This document shows, piece by piece, positions 38,546 through 52,049 of a stretch of 64,000 nt of DNA (positions are counted from its first letter, which is position 1; every line of letters begins with the position of its first letter). Source of the stretch: Theocolax elegans. Taxonomy: Eukaryota > Arthropoda > Insecta > Hymenoptera > Cerocephalidae. A program made the translations under genes and the position numbers. The notes under the pieces are model-generated. The model saw only the letters and a program-made list of their open reading frames with translations. It made no database searches and was not told the DNA's origin. The stretch lies in contig CM047426.1 of assembly GCA_026168455.1 (NCBI GenBank), forward strand, positions 35,585,058 through 35,649,057, in the 5' to 3' direction.

Positions 38546-39269
38546 ATATACACAGCTTATCCAGACACAAGAAAACAGATGCGTATACGTTATAACTTCA
38601 TGCGATATCTTTAATTGGTATCAGCGTTCAGATAAGTATAGTCACCTTAAGATCACATAAATTTAATGAATTCGATGCGACTAGAACTAGTATGTGCGTT
38701 TACGACTAATGAATTGGTAATATATCGCTTAAATAGTAAGAAATTCTGTGGCTCACTACAATAACTAAGAGATTCAAAAATATACTTCAATCTCTAGTGT
38801 ATATAATATTTGTGTATTCTGAGACCCCTGTTAAATAAAATAATAAGGATATTCTTTCTTGTTTTTGGAAGACTAGAAGGGGGGCGAAAGTTAAATAAAT
38901 ATGTATACCGGTTTCACTGAAGGAAAAGCCGTGAAATGACATTGATATGGATCATCGAACTATTTTGAAGTTCATTCGCGAACTTTCTCAATATAGAAAA
39001 CATATTCGATCATATGTAATGCATTATACAGCATTTTAATCAATAGAAAATAAGGCATTAATAAAACGAAATGAGCAATCTAATACGTATTAGCTTAAGA
39101 TAAGTTTACGGATCAAGATGTTGATTTCTCAGAATCATTAGATGTTTGATTTTTTCTATTTCTTCTCGTTTCACAACAATAAATTTGATATTATCGTATG
39201 GTATATATCAATATCGAATGGAGTAATTAAAAAGAATTTTAATTTATTACTTATTATATACCTACATAT

Positions 39270-39316
39270 ACAAACACACACGCACACACAGCCACACAGA
39301 CACACACACACACTCA
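39270..39316. repeat. CA-rich microsatellite
   Basis: ACACAC with CG and AG interruptions, in non-coding sequence. Confidence 0.85.
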
Positions 39317-42300
39317 CTTGCATATCGATAATAAATTATTTAAATCGACTATTTACACGTAGCAGTGCAAAAACCATAGTGCCATTATTGTCAACATTCA
39401 CGATTATCCGTATTACAAATATTTGCTGTAATTAGCTCGAATTTTAATCAATCCAACGATTAATCAGAAAATAGAAGTATAAAACATCCAAACACTTTAT
39501 ACGTTAAGAAATATGTGTTACAAACCTACCAGCGTATAGCCTTCATGATAACGGTGAAAAGCAAAGTGTATTGTCGAGTTTTATTCACGCGTCTCTATAT
39601 ACGATTCTCGTTTCTTATTCTTTCTTACTAAACTGTGATACATGTGTGTGTATATATATGTGTATATATATGTATATGTATATGTATATAGATAAATGAA
39701 AACGAGAGTAGGCGCGACTCTGAGGAAACGAAACTTAAGTGCACCTACGGCGGCGGTCGTTTTGTTAAACACAGGCATTTACGCGCGATCGCGCTCTCCG
39801 TTTCCGCGAGATGCGCCGCAATGGATAAGCCACTTCCGTCTAAGGAAAGTGCGAGCGAAATCGCTGTTGCTTTTTAATTGTTTCTTTTTTACCGCGTGTC
39901 GAGGATATGTATGTATATATATATATATATCTATATATACGTCGTATATACCTTTTTTTCTTTTAATTGCTTTATGCGTGTTTATGTAATATAATTTGTT
40001 ATACGAAAAAGAACGAAGAAACGAGACCATTTTACTTCCTAGGAAGAATATAACTGTATAACCTGGAATTTCTAGATCTTCTGTGAATATTATTCCGAGT
40101 AAAAGAAAATAGCGGGAAATTTTAAATTGAGTTAAAAATTATGATTTTTTTTAGATATTTCAAGAATATATGGCTTCATACATTGACAGAAGCATCTACC
40201 AACGATTTCACAAAATGTGGCGAAATAATTATTTTTAGCAGGTTGACGATATCTGTTAACTACACTTTTTATGACATGTATTTTATATATAAATCAACTA
40301 TTATTCTATTATTAAGCGTTCGATAAAAATTTAAAATTAAAGGCGATTTTATTCATTTTTCAAAAAAGCACAAAGATACAATAAAATTTTCGTAATTGTT
40401 CGTACATACTCTGTAAAGAATATATTTATAATTACGCACGATTACTGTATTCAAAATATGTTTATAAGTTGCAGCGAAATATCAAATCAGAAGATCATCA
40501 CGATACAGTACAACTGGTCACAAGTATATTGATCATAATGCATGTAATATATAATTACCTAATTAAATTACTCACATTAATTAATATGTTGTACATATAT
40601 TGCAAATAGCTTTCATTATTATTTGTTCTAGGAATCCATTACCTTCCTTTAAATTATTTAATAATTGCTTACTTCAGCTGTAATGCTAACTGCCAAAAGT
40701 CCATTGTACACATTAATTTAGAAATCAATGTTAAGAACTTTAAAGTTCATCAAAATCTATTCGCAATGCCTTGTACAATATAGTATATTAATTATATACT
40801 GCAACAATGATGAATGATCACAATTTAGTGACAGAATAGTTTGTTTAATGAAAGAATTGTGATTTAAGTACGTAGTCGATAAAAACATTATAGTCTTATT
40901 AAATTTGTTATTTAATAACGATAAATTTAACTGCAGTTTGACAATAATTATATGTTTATTTTTACATTAAATGAATTCTAATCGTACAAATTTAATTCTA
41001 CTTTTCGCATGATAATTTAGAACCTGTATTAAGAAAAAATATTTTTCCATGCGTAGTATAGCGTTATTCGAAATAGAAACATCTACATATATATGCTTAT
41101 TTGTTTTCGTTAATTTGATAGAATTAACGCAATAATAATATTGATAAAGAAACGACTATTCAATATCAATCATTAACCCACAGTTATATATACATATATA
41201 ATTTATATATCAAATACTTTCTAAAGTTATTATTTTAAATATTACGATCTCAAAACGTTTCTCTTTAATGATTATTATAAAAGTATAATAATTACGGTGA
41301 TAAAACGCTCCTTTCAAAGAAAGTAATATAGTACGAAGGTTATAAGAAACATAATTCAAATGCTTACAATTATATATAAAAAAGTTAAAGAAAATTAGAC
41401 TTCCACAATGGTTCCGTTTATAATCTAATTACATGTCTGAATCAATAAAAAAGTAATATATGAGCGAAAGATCTATTTAAACAATTCACGCAAGCCTATC
41501 GGAATCTAAGATGCCTGTTATACATTTTGAAAAGACTGTATTTGCATATCATTAGTCATTTAATTACGAGACACTTAACACATCCGTCATATGTAGTAAA
41601 TCATAAAAAAAGAATCCAGACACAATAGAGCTTGCACATATAATTTAGAACGTTTGAAATGATGTTCAAATGAATGTTCACAAATGAATTTTAAAATGAA
41701 ACAAACGCGCGCAATTGATACGTGTATTTGCGTGCTTCATGAAAGAGCATCCTTTTAAATCGAATTATAAAAGATTATATTACCTCAGGGCGATGAAACA
41801 CCTCTATTAATCGTTGTCAATTAAAACAACTTTACAACGGTTCATACACTGCGAATTTATAAGCTTGTAAACGTCACCGGTTCTCTTGTAATTGACATTT
41901 GTTATTGCTGTGGTGATTTTTCTATTCCTGACTCGATTGCAAAATAGCGGAACTCGATTTCCCGCACAATCATAGAAATTAAACAGGTACATTACTTCAT
42001 ACAATGGTGGAATGCATGCCTTTTATGTAATTTTAATATATGTTTTTATGCCATTTCAGAAAATTGTATGTCAAGTAGATTTTCATGAGAATAAATTTTA
42101 ACGTTCAATATATTATGTATTTATTACACCGAATAGAGCGGTTTTAACTTAAAATATTTGCCTTTTAATAAAGTAAGAAATAATATATCTAAAAAGTTTC
42201 AGACGATAAATGTACATTTTTTAAAATTTTACTCTAAAGTAAAAATATTTTTAATTAATATTGCATATATAGATACGTGTAATAACAGTGAAGTAATATT

Positions 42301-45300
42301 ACGCTGTGAGAAAAAAATGTTAATATTAAAATTCGGAACAATCTTTATGCTTGAAATATTTACAACCTTACATCAAAAAACATATTTATTACACAACTAC
42401 TGGCAGCTTTTACGATAAAAATTGTAGATATTTTACCTTGATAAATCATTGGAGAAAATACACATTCTTCAATCTTTTTACAGTCTATATAAATCACACT
42501 AAACTTTGGGAACGTGACACGTAACTATTAAAGTTAAAAAAGATCCGATAATTTGAGTAAAAATGTGATACTAAATCAGAGTGATAAACAGTGCAATATG
42601 TATTGAAAATAATAGGATTAAGGTAGCAAGAAATAGAAGTGACCATGGTGCAAATAAGAATGAGTCCGAAGCTACTGTGTGACCGCAGCGTTGAAAATCT
42701 TGGGGAAGGCAAGTAGCGCGCTGCGCTTGCTTTCTCATTAAAATTCCATTATCAAAGCAAATTAACAACTCATTCATCATCGTGAAAATACATGAGCACG
42801 TCGATTCGATAATTATGGTACGCCCGCTTACGTTTATACGACATAGATGACGTACCCGATGGTGCACATGATTGCCAATTTTACCATTGATTAGCGAACC
42901 AAGTGCGCCCTCGATAAATGACCAAAGGTCAAGAGGTGCGTTTATACCTTTTTAAGATTCACCAGTTATACGTGGAACTACGTGCTGATTTATACTCCGA
43001 TAATTATTTAACACGTATTCCTATAATCAAAAAATGATTAACATTTTAGTTGATTAAGTATGCGTTATACTAATTGAATTTGCTTAAACTAACTATTTAT
43101 ACTCAACGTAAATTAGAATCGTGTAAAATAAAGCAGATGACTTCATAATTTCAAGTGACGAAAACATTCATTAAACTAAAATTATACGGATGAATAAATG
43201 CTGTTTTTCTCGTTTACTACATCCACTTTGCTCATTTAATACTACCGACTAAAATATATTCTAAATTACTAACAAATCTATATACACGATTCTGTCTATC
43301 TTATGTGATATATATTTTAATAATAAAATAAAATGTAATTTGGTGAAAATAATGATTCGTCAATAGGGAATGAAATGTTATTTCATTACTAGGTTGTTCT
43401 ATATACAAATCTCAATGAAGGAAAGAAAGAAAAATTGAGAACGAAATTCTCCATTATACGACTTAATCGAGCAAAGAATTATCTCCACGAGAGCGCACGA
43501 AACAAAATCCAATCGAAGGAACGAATAGCGTATTTCGTTGGCTCTCGCTCCCAAGAAAAAGGTGGCTATGGTCCTTAACGTAGAGCACAAGCCAAGGCGA
43601 ACTTCGAGTTTGTACATACGTATATACATGTATATACACAAACTCCATGAGAGTATTGCGAAAAGTCTCGCGTTCCGCGAGTCGATAAGCGGAAAACGGA
43701 ATGTTGGTAAGGGGCCGCCGTTGACCGAGCGCAAGTGTACATGCACCTATGTATCTGTATGGATACATTTATAAATCTAAACTAGACTATTGAAACCAAG
43801 GCCAGAATACGAACTCGATCTCGTTATTATTGAGCCCACTTTCTCATTAAAACGAATTTGCGTTTATTGCCTTTTTATAACCTCTTTTTATTTATTATTG
43901 CAATTTTTTATTTTATTATACTTTCGAGGCTAAATATTTTTATACAAATTTACAATATTTTGTAATATAAGTTTTAATAGTTTCGATTTCGTGACGTTTA
44001 ATCAATGCTAATTAGAATATTTTTATAATAATAAATTATTAAATAAATTACACGAAAATGTTTGATTTAATTATATATACCGTATATTACAAAATCGTAC
44101 AAGTAAATAAATCTATTAAATTATTTTGCCTAAAGAAATGTATAATATTTAATAAGTGGTTAAAAGCCAAATTTCCATGGTAAAGCCGAATGAACCACAT
44201 TGATCAATTTCATCCAATTACGTATAATTTTTCGTACCTGATCCCCCTATCCAAATCAGAAGCGTGTGCAATATGTATTTTTGAAGTAACCGATCTGCGT
44301 GCTCTAGTTCTCTGGATCGGTGCTTTGGATGCTTGTAATTGATTCGTTACGCGATGGTATGCGGTTCTCATGATTTTGATTGTGAGTGATTGTCATTTTT
44401 TCTAGTATCTGCAATAACAGCACAGTTGTACACTACTTGCGTACACGGAAATTAGATAGCTTGATAATGGATTTAGATAATGGTACCGAGAGACTATTTA
44501 ATTAGCTTTAATGCGTAAGTTATATATATATACTATACTATACTATTTTGTTACTGTAAATTTTCGCTTTGCATATGTGCGTGCGTATGTTAGCGTACGT
44601 ATGCGCAACCTCGATGTTATTAATTTAATTAACTGTCGGGGATACATTTAAAATTTTGTTAATTAATTATAAAATTTAATAAAGCCAGGACGATGATAAA
44701 ATTACTAGACGCCAAAAAGAGAAAATAAATACAATTTATGTAATAAAGTGCTTACGTTAAAATGTGTATTAAAATTTAAAATGTACCTAGATCTCTTCCC
44801 CTAAATATTCGTCGGTAATGACTGCAGTTTGAAGTAAGCAACAAATGCATCTCTATCCTAGAATATATTATATTATATTAATAATTAATAATTATAATTT
44901 TCATACCTCGTTATGACTCATAAGGAGCTGTGGATAACGAATACTTGTATAATTTAACGAAATCTAGAAAGTCTGTTATGTATATACGTGTGTGCCTATT
45001 TGATTGTACACACGGACAAAAATATTTACGTAATTAAATAAAATTTGGTGTGCGGATACACGGTGTGAATGGAAGCTCGTGGACTTGAAAAGTTAGGATA
45101 GCTTTTTCACCAATGTCACCTAGATACATGCATGCATCAAGTTTAAAAATTCGTGCGCACTTGGCTATTTCTTCTCACACTAATTAGTATAAAATCACAG
45201 ATTTATCGGTGAAAACTTCCGAGAGGTATATAGATACATATATACGCGTGTGCACATAAGCCCATTACCGATAATCGGCGCCCCGTTATATACCAAGCGC

Positions 45301-48300
45301 CTACAATTAACATTTCACCGTCCTAGGCACAATGTATAATGGGTTATCTTTGCTCGCGATGGAAAACTGCGTGCGCGCACACAAAAAAACTATCAACTTA
45401 ATTACCGTTGTATAACACGGGATAATCTGTGTATATACTTTTGTAACGCGACATTACATACGGTTAATGTATAGGCGATTCTACGTGTATATATACACGG
45501 GATCCCCAAGGCGAGTGCATTTACATTTAGTCATCTATGTATATCTATATACGAATGGTCGAATTTGCTCGTGCAAGAGAAAGCGAGGAGGCGCTTCGAT
45601 AGTCGAAAAGTTTCGCTCTTGGAGACGCGTAGAATCTTGTAATGATGATAATTGTACGTAATCGACGCTCCAGGGTCTATTATGCACGCGCGTGCTTTTA
45701 TTTAACGTTTCGTCTGGCTTAGCGCACGACTCGAACTACTGTAAGACCAGCTCAATTTCGTGAGATCGCCGATCTCTCGAAGGTTTTGTAATCTGCAATT
45801 TCCCGACCGATTTACTTTTCGGGCTTGATGTTAATTTGCGTTTAATCGGATGTTTTTCGTGCGTTCTTGGTTATTCCTCGATTCGAATGAAGAGCTGATG
45901 GAATATCTTGGTGTACTTTTCTGTGCTACCGATGAATTTCAAATCATTATGCGGTTAGGGTATTTTGCTTTTCCAAGTTTCGATTGCTTTGTTTATTCTT
46001 TCAGATTTATCGATACAATAGTCCTATATTGTATATTTATAATTATTTTTTTACATGCATGCTTTATAATCTGGCAGATTCGAGTCTGCGTAAATGTATC
46101 ATAGAATCAGGTTAATTCTGGCTGGGTTATTCAATACATTTTATTTGTGAATCAGAAACAGATCAAATAAATTTTTCTTTTGTATATGTACAGGTGTGTA
46201 TTAAAAATAAATTTGAAGTTGCACCATAATAAAATTCGAAAGTTCTTTAGATAAACTTCGCGATAATGGATTCCACTAATGATCGTATCTTTTACTCAAT
46301 GTATATAAACATTTATGAGATTGTTGAATACAAACATATTATTTAAATTAAAAATCTCTACATTAAAATCTCAAAATACACTTTCTCTTTGTAAAGTGAT
46401 ATTTAAGTCAGCGCATAAAAAAAGTTATACAACTAAAAGAATTTTTGCCATTAGAAATATAATTTAATTTTGTCACTTTGCATAATGTTTGTGTCAGGAA
46501 TAAAAACACCTTGCTTGGAATTAATTTAGTTATGCGCAATTTCATGCACGATTTATTCCACCATCAATGTTAATTTTCATTTAATTTTCATTCTAATGAA
46601 ATTTGAGTTTTCGCAACCGACAAGTTCATCGTTGTACTCGGCAAATGAATGGGTTTATATATACATATCGTTGCATAATTACGAGAATTCCATGCGAATA
46701 GCGATATCGCGTTAATTTTTAATTATTACAAAGGATCCTTCAACGTACAATTTATATAAGATTGTTCTACATAATAAGAAAAACTTTGTGATTCAAAGTC
46801 GATAGAAAAAATCTATTAATTGATGAGTATAACGAAGAATTCATAATCGTTCTCGTGGAATAGTAAAAAGAAGCTCGATCTAGAACGAGGTCCTTTATTT
46901 CACGATTGCAAAAAAAAGTGAATTATACTATCATAAAAATAAGGAGAAAAAGTATATTAATGTAGATATGTATATGTTAGTTGAATATATCAATGTAATC
47001 TCCTAGAATGAAATACAATAAACGCAGGAGACACTTAATAAAAGATTAAATCACAGTCTCCTCCTTTAATCGGCGATTAATTGCGAAAAGAGAACCTGAT
47101 TTTTGGGTCACGGATCTCGAATAAATCTTAAGTAGTTGTAGTATATATTTTCTAGTATACAGTAATAAAACTATAATCAGCGCGACTGTGTATATGAATA
47201 AGTTTTAATAAACAATTTCTTGGAATTGGATATATGATATCTAGTTACATCAAAATGATATCGTCTTCTTTTTCACGTTCGGTATAAATACAGTTGATTG
47301 CTTATCATAGATCACTCTGCAGTTAATCGTTATCTAGTTAACATTTTTGCGTAATTAATTCATATCATTTTAATTGAAGCAGTGATAAAGAAGTATGTGA
47401 TTATTTATTTCTAATTATATTTTGCCGGTAATAAAAATGTATGAAATTAATGAAATTTAAAAATCACCTTGAGAATATTGCTTTACATTCATCAATCAAA
47501 TAGAAAATACAATTTTCTATTAACACTTTACTTCGTATCTAGGTAGTTTAACAAGTAAGAAACTAATGATTCATTAATAATAAAAAGCAGCTCAATTCGC
47601 AAGTAAAACCTCAAAATGTAGTATAGAGCGATCGCTGATAAATCCTAGAGTGTATAACAGTATATAAAGATGAAGGCGGCTGGTAAAACTCGTTAAGGCA
47701 AATTTAGGCCTGGTACAAGAAAATACGCCATATCGCTCGAGTTGGATCTACCCCGTCGTAATTCAAACTTTTTAACGCCTTCGCCTCAAGTATTTTGTAA
47801 CCAACTTGTATACCGTTTTAATGGATCAGCGAGTTTTTCGCGTTCCTCTTTTATGTTCGCTTAGTAGTTCCTATACAATCTTCCGACAGTGTGTCTACAG
47901 GATTGTTGCGTTTATGCGTGCGACTATATATGGATAAGAAACAGGTATCAAAAGATAACGTTTTAATTTAGAGTTTTCGTCATTTTCTCACTTGCTGCAA
48001 CATGAATTTACTTTTCTAACGTATACAGTTCCTTTACGAAATTGTTGAGCTTAGCGTATTATGAATTTATGTGTTAAAATGGTAAAGATTTAATTCCGTA
48101 TAAAGATACGGTAATACAATATTTTCTTGTAAATCCTCTAAAGTATGTTGCTTATATATATATAGTATATATTCCGATAGTGCGTGAATGTGATTTGGTC
48201 CTTGTGTGACGTTTAGCGAAATGCTGCAAGAGAATCAAATCACTGTCACACACATGTATCCAATTGTATTTTTTGATACAACGTACGTTTGAAGCGAAAT

Positions 48301-51300
48301 TTTAAACATGCGTGATTTTCCGAGTCTGTACAAGCACGTGTCATCGCGCACGGAGTGTTCGATGAATTTATTATTCACAGAAATACGACATTTTACAATT
48401 ATATAAAATTATTTTATAATTAATTTATTTTTATAAATGCTAATATAAAATGCTTATAATAAATATTTAGTTATAATATCACAGTGTTAAAATCCATAAA
48501 ATCAGTAAAATTTATGACCTTTACTAGAATTATTTCAATTTTGATCATAAAGTATATAATCTTTTGGCTTTTGTTAGTCAGTTAATTACTAAAAACAGTG
48601 GTAATTTTTAATACAATATTTTTCTTTGTGTCGGCGATGAGTTAACATACATAATTTAGAAAACAACTAATTAAATTAATTACTTGAATGCACGTTGTAA
48701 ATTTTATAGTATGTATATATATAATTTAAATGACGTATCGACATATATTTAATACCTTACAATTTACAGCAATTGTAAATTAGTTACGCCTCTACAAATT
48801 ATTAAAAGATATCGTTACTTTAGATATTATTTCAATAGTACATTTAATTATTCAAGGTATTCAAGTGCTAATTAAATGGTAAAAATGTATATTATTAAAA
48901 TAAAAATGTATTCAACTTACTCGAACTTTTAAACCCGGAATTTTAACTGAATAATGGATGATGGTTGTAAAAACAAAATTGAAATTGAATCACATAAGCC
49001 ACTAGCAAAACCTTCGCCCCCTCAACTTTCTTTTTTTAACGGACCGTAGTGAATAATCCCGTATAGAGAAGAGTCTCGCGCGCATTATCGCACATGTGTG
49101 TCGACTTGCGGCCAAGAGCGACTAACGCGCACCGACACTAATTTCGAACTCAACGCTATGGGAATCCTGCCATAGCTCTTTCTGTGTCAGGGTAATGACG
49201 CGCCTGCTTGCGATCGAGAAAATTTTTGCGCGAAAAGGAGAGAAAAGAAAAAATACATAATGAAGAAATAAGGTCACTGACTTAATGTCATGTGGAAAAT
49301 ACGATTGGTCGCTTCGTTTTCGTTGGCTAGTCTTATTTTCTTATTCTATCCAGTGATTTTAAATTATACGGCCTGACAACTGGTTGTTTTCCTAATCTCG
49401 AATACTAGTATATATGGTGTTAGGAACTTCTCATTTCTTGGAACTAACAATTTTTATTTAGAATATCAGGTTTCTCGGGTCGCCCATTTTGTTAATATTT
49501 ATCCTGAATATCGCGCATATATCAGATTACGCGACTTCACTATTTGACTGTATCACAAAAGTTTAATGTTATTGTCGATTCAATATTATTATAAATGCCG
49601 ATATTTTAGTGTAAATATTCGATTCAATTAAATCTTCATGATAATGCAAATTATTTTAATTTTAAATTACAGTGGTTTCTCGTATTTCTCCTCTGCTGAA
49701 AGCAGCCAAGTAATTATGAAAAGATTAAATTATATTATCCTTCGTTAAGATAACGATCTCTAAATAGTATGGGTGCGTTACATTTCGCGTGGATTTCTGC
49801 TAGAAAATGAAAGTTAACTTAATAATTCTTTAGATAATTGGAAAGACATCGATGAAACGAACTTTACGTCACACCGACAAAGCATTGTTCGTCAGATTCG
49901 TAGGAAGGTCACTCGTCATCGTTATGTGTAAAAGAACGTATAACTCAATTAAAGGACTATCCTGACACCTTTTTCTTACTGTACAGTATTTCGTAGGCAA
50001 TGATAAAATAATATAAAATTAAATACCGATATTGAATTACGTAATTCTATCTATGCCCTGCAACGATTGCAACAAACATACTGTCGTTATCAATTGCCGG
50101 TGCTAGTGAGTACCTGTCCGTTAGATAGAGCACAAAAAAGGCTCGACGAAACAAATTCACTCTCTAATAACGATTGTCGTTGAGCAATTTCCTTCGGCGT
50201 TTTTCCGTGACCTATCAAAACAAGGCACAAGGTCGTGTCGCGCGCGACGAAAATTGATTGGTAGCGCAATTTCATGGTGAAGTTAATCGCTGGTATCGCT
50301 TTTTTTTCTCCCGGATACACGAGCTGAATAATCGAAAATCAGATATTTTGAGAAAAAAAAGTAAGATAAAATTTTTAATATCTACAGACTAATAATAAAC
50401 TGTATTATATTAAGGGTTAAAAATATCAACGGGTAGAAAGTATTCGATAATATGATAGTATTACACCGTATAATGCGTATTCGTGGTTCATATATGCATG
50501 ATAATGTTTAATTATACCTTTCATAACTAGTAATTATACTTAATATAGTCGTATGTGGACTATTCAAAAATACTATTCAACCTATTATTTTGATTAATTT
50601 CATAACAAATCTTCCCATATTATTCGAATACATTTTATGCAAATTTAATTTAACTGTTTCGTTGTTAACATTTGTTATTTTTCATATAGATTTATAAATT
50701 ATTAATGGCCATATAAAAAATGATCTTGCGTAAACAAAATGCTGATAATTCCAGTATAAATGTTAAGTAAACAATAACACTGTAGGGTTGCGTTATAGGA
50801 AAATGAAAAGAAGCCCGTACAATAACAGTATTGCGTGTTTGTGTAAATGACAAGTCAATGCTGCTCGACGTTACATAAAGTTAGTTGCTTTGACTTATTA
50901 ACGCTAAAGTCGTCGCACCACTTGGGAGCAGCTTCTTTCGTCATTATCTTCGTCTTAACATGAATTTCAAGTAAATAGTCACACTCACACGCTAATCTTT
51001 TATGACCATAAACAGTAGTTCATAAATTACATTCAAATTTTCTTTTACCTAAATGACCATTTTTTACTCTGTCAATAATAAATTGAGCACTATTTTAGTT
51101 TGACTTAATAGTAAAACAAGTTTACATATTTTGTTTTAATTCATTCGCTAGAAACGTTAGAAATATATTTAAGGATTCTAGAAAAAAATACGTCAGTCTT
51201 TTCTGCTAATATCCTTATCGAATTTGCGATCGAACATTTTCAGTGATCGTAAATCGTATACGGAATATTGTTACAAAAGTTTTGGTATTAGAATACAAAA

Positions 51301-51339
51301 AGTTGATTGCGTTGTTAGGTGGAGTCTTATTTACAGTAA

Positions 51340-51700
51340 AGAACTCAATCGATACGAGTCCTTAACTTCTCAAATTTTACTATTGTATTATCGGGTGTCC
51401 TCCAAGGCTATCACCTTGGTCCAATTCTCGTCAATGTCTATATTAATGACCTTATTTCTATAGTTTTCAGAATTTCTGTGCCCTACTACCTACTTAACGC
51501 AGATGATATAAAAATCAGCTCGTTGATAAAACACTTTTTGGTCTGGTTATTACTGCGTGACCTGAATATAGGTATCTATCTACCGTGATCAATAATCTAT
51601 CACTTAAAAATCAATAGAATATCGAATACAATATCCTTTCTTTACCCGCAACAGAAGTTCTCGGATTCGATTACCTTCTTGACTACGCGATCGTAACGCA
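51340..51700 (+). pseudogene. Fossil reverse transcriptase fragment of a non-LTR retrotransposon
   Basis: In one plus-strand frame, open from 51340 to a stop at about 51585, the translation contains SGVLQGYHLGPILV, then YINDLIS, and after 36 codons LNADDIKI. These match the reverse-transcriptase core of Jockey-type non-LTR elements (consensus SGVPQGSxLGP...INDL...YADD), with the catalytic Asp pair intact. Upstream and downstream parts are degraded: stops, and short traces resembling the later DLN and LG(V/F)xxD segments. Too short and broken to be active. Part of a relic probably running from about 51210 to 51700. Confidence 0.75.
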
Positions 51701-51786
51701 TATACATATCCATCCACTTATAACCACTATTTTTTTACTAGACTCGGCTGTTTACCGGCGGCAAAGTCTCCTCTTGTTATAGTAAT

Positions 51787-52049
51787 TTAAGGGGATGTCG
51801 GACTCAAAAAATGGTCATTTTTAATATTGTTTTATATATAATAGAATAAATTTTTGAAAAATTTTTTTAGATTTTCAAATTTGTAATTTAATTCTGATTT
51901 TTGCATTGAAAATTCATGCGTTTTTAGATAAATAATTACCGACCGAAAATTGTTTATTCAATTATTATTAAAAAAATGATTTTTTCTTAAAAATAATTCT
52001 TATGTTGAAAGGTGTAGATCCCTGCAACTTTGGTCCAACATCCCGTTAA
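51787..52049. mobile_element. MITE-like element with TTAA target duplication
   Basis: TTAA at 51787-51790 is followed by GGGGATGTCGGAC; at the other end GTCCAACATCCCG is followed by TTAA at 52046-52049. The two 13-bp ends are inverted copies matching at 11 positions, and the 255-bp interior is AT-rich and non-coding. A TTAA duplication with short inverted ends is the mark of piggyBac-superfamily insertions, so this looks like a non-autonomous piggyBac-type MITE. It lies just beyond the reverse-transcriptase fossil. Confidence 0.65.

Larger units (their letters stand above)
36261..51205. other. 15 kb without a recognisable gene
   Basis: Mostly AT-rich non-coding sequence. GC-richer patches occur at about 37490-37680, 39690-39850, 43460-43740, 45040-45840, 47630-47920 and 49000-49230. 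None contains an open frame with a domain I recognise, and the short ORFs have no supporting splice context. The patches are candidate conserved regulatory elements. Microsatellites occur near 36478, 38510, 39278 and 39640. Confidence 0.5.

Noticed and set aside
42571..42867. 98-codon minus-strand frame with hydrophobic C-terminus
   Set aside because: No similarity to a known family and no splice or promoter context; mixed composition may simply reflect a less AT-rich patch.
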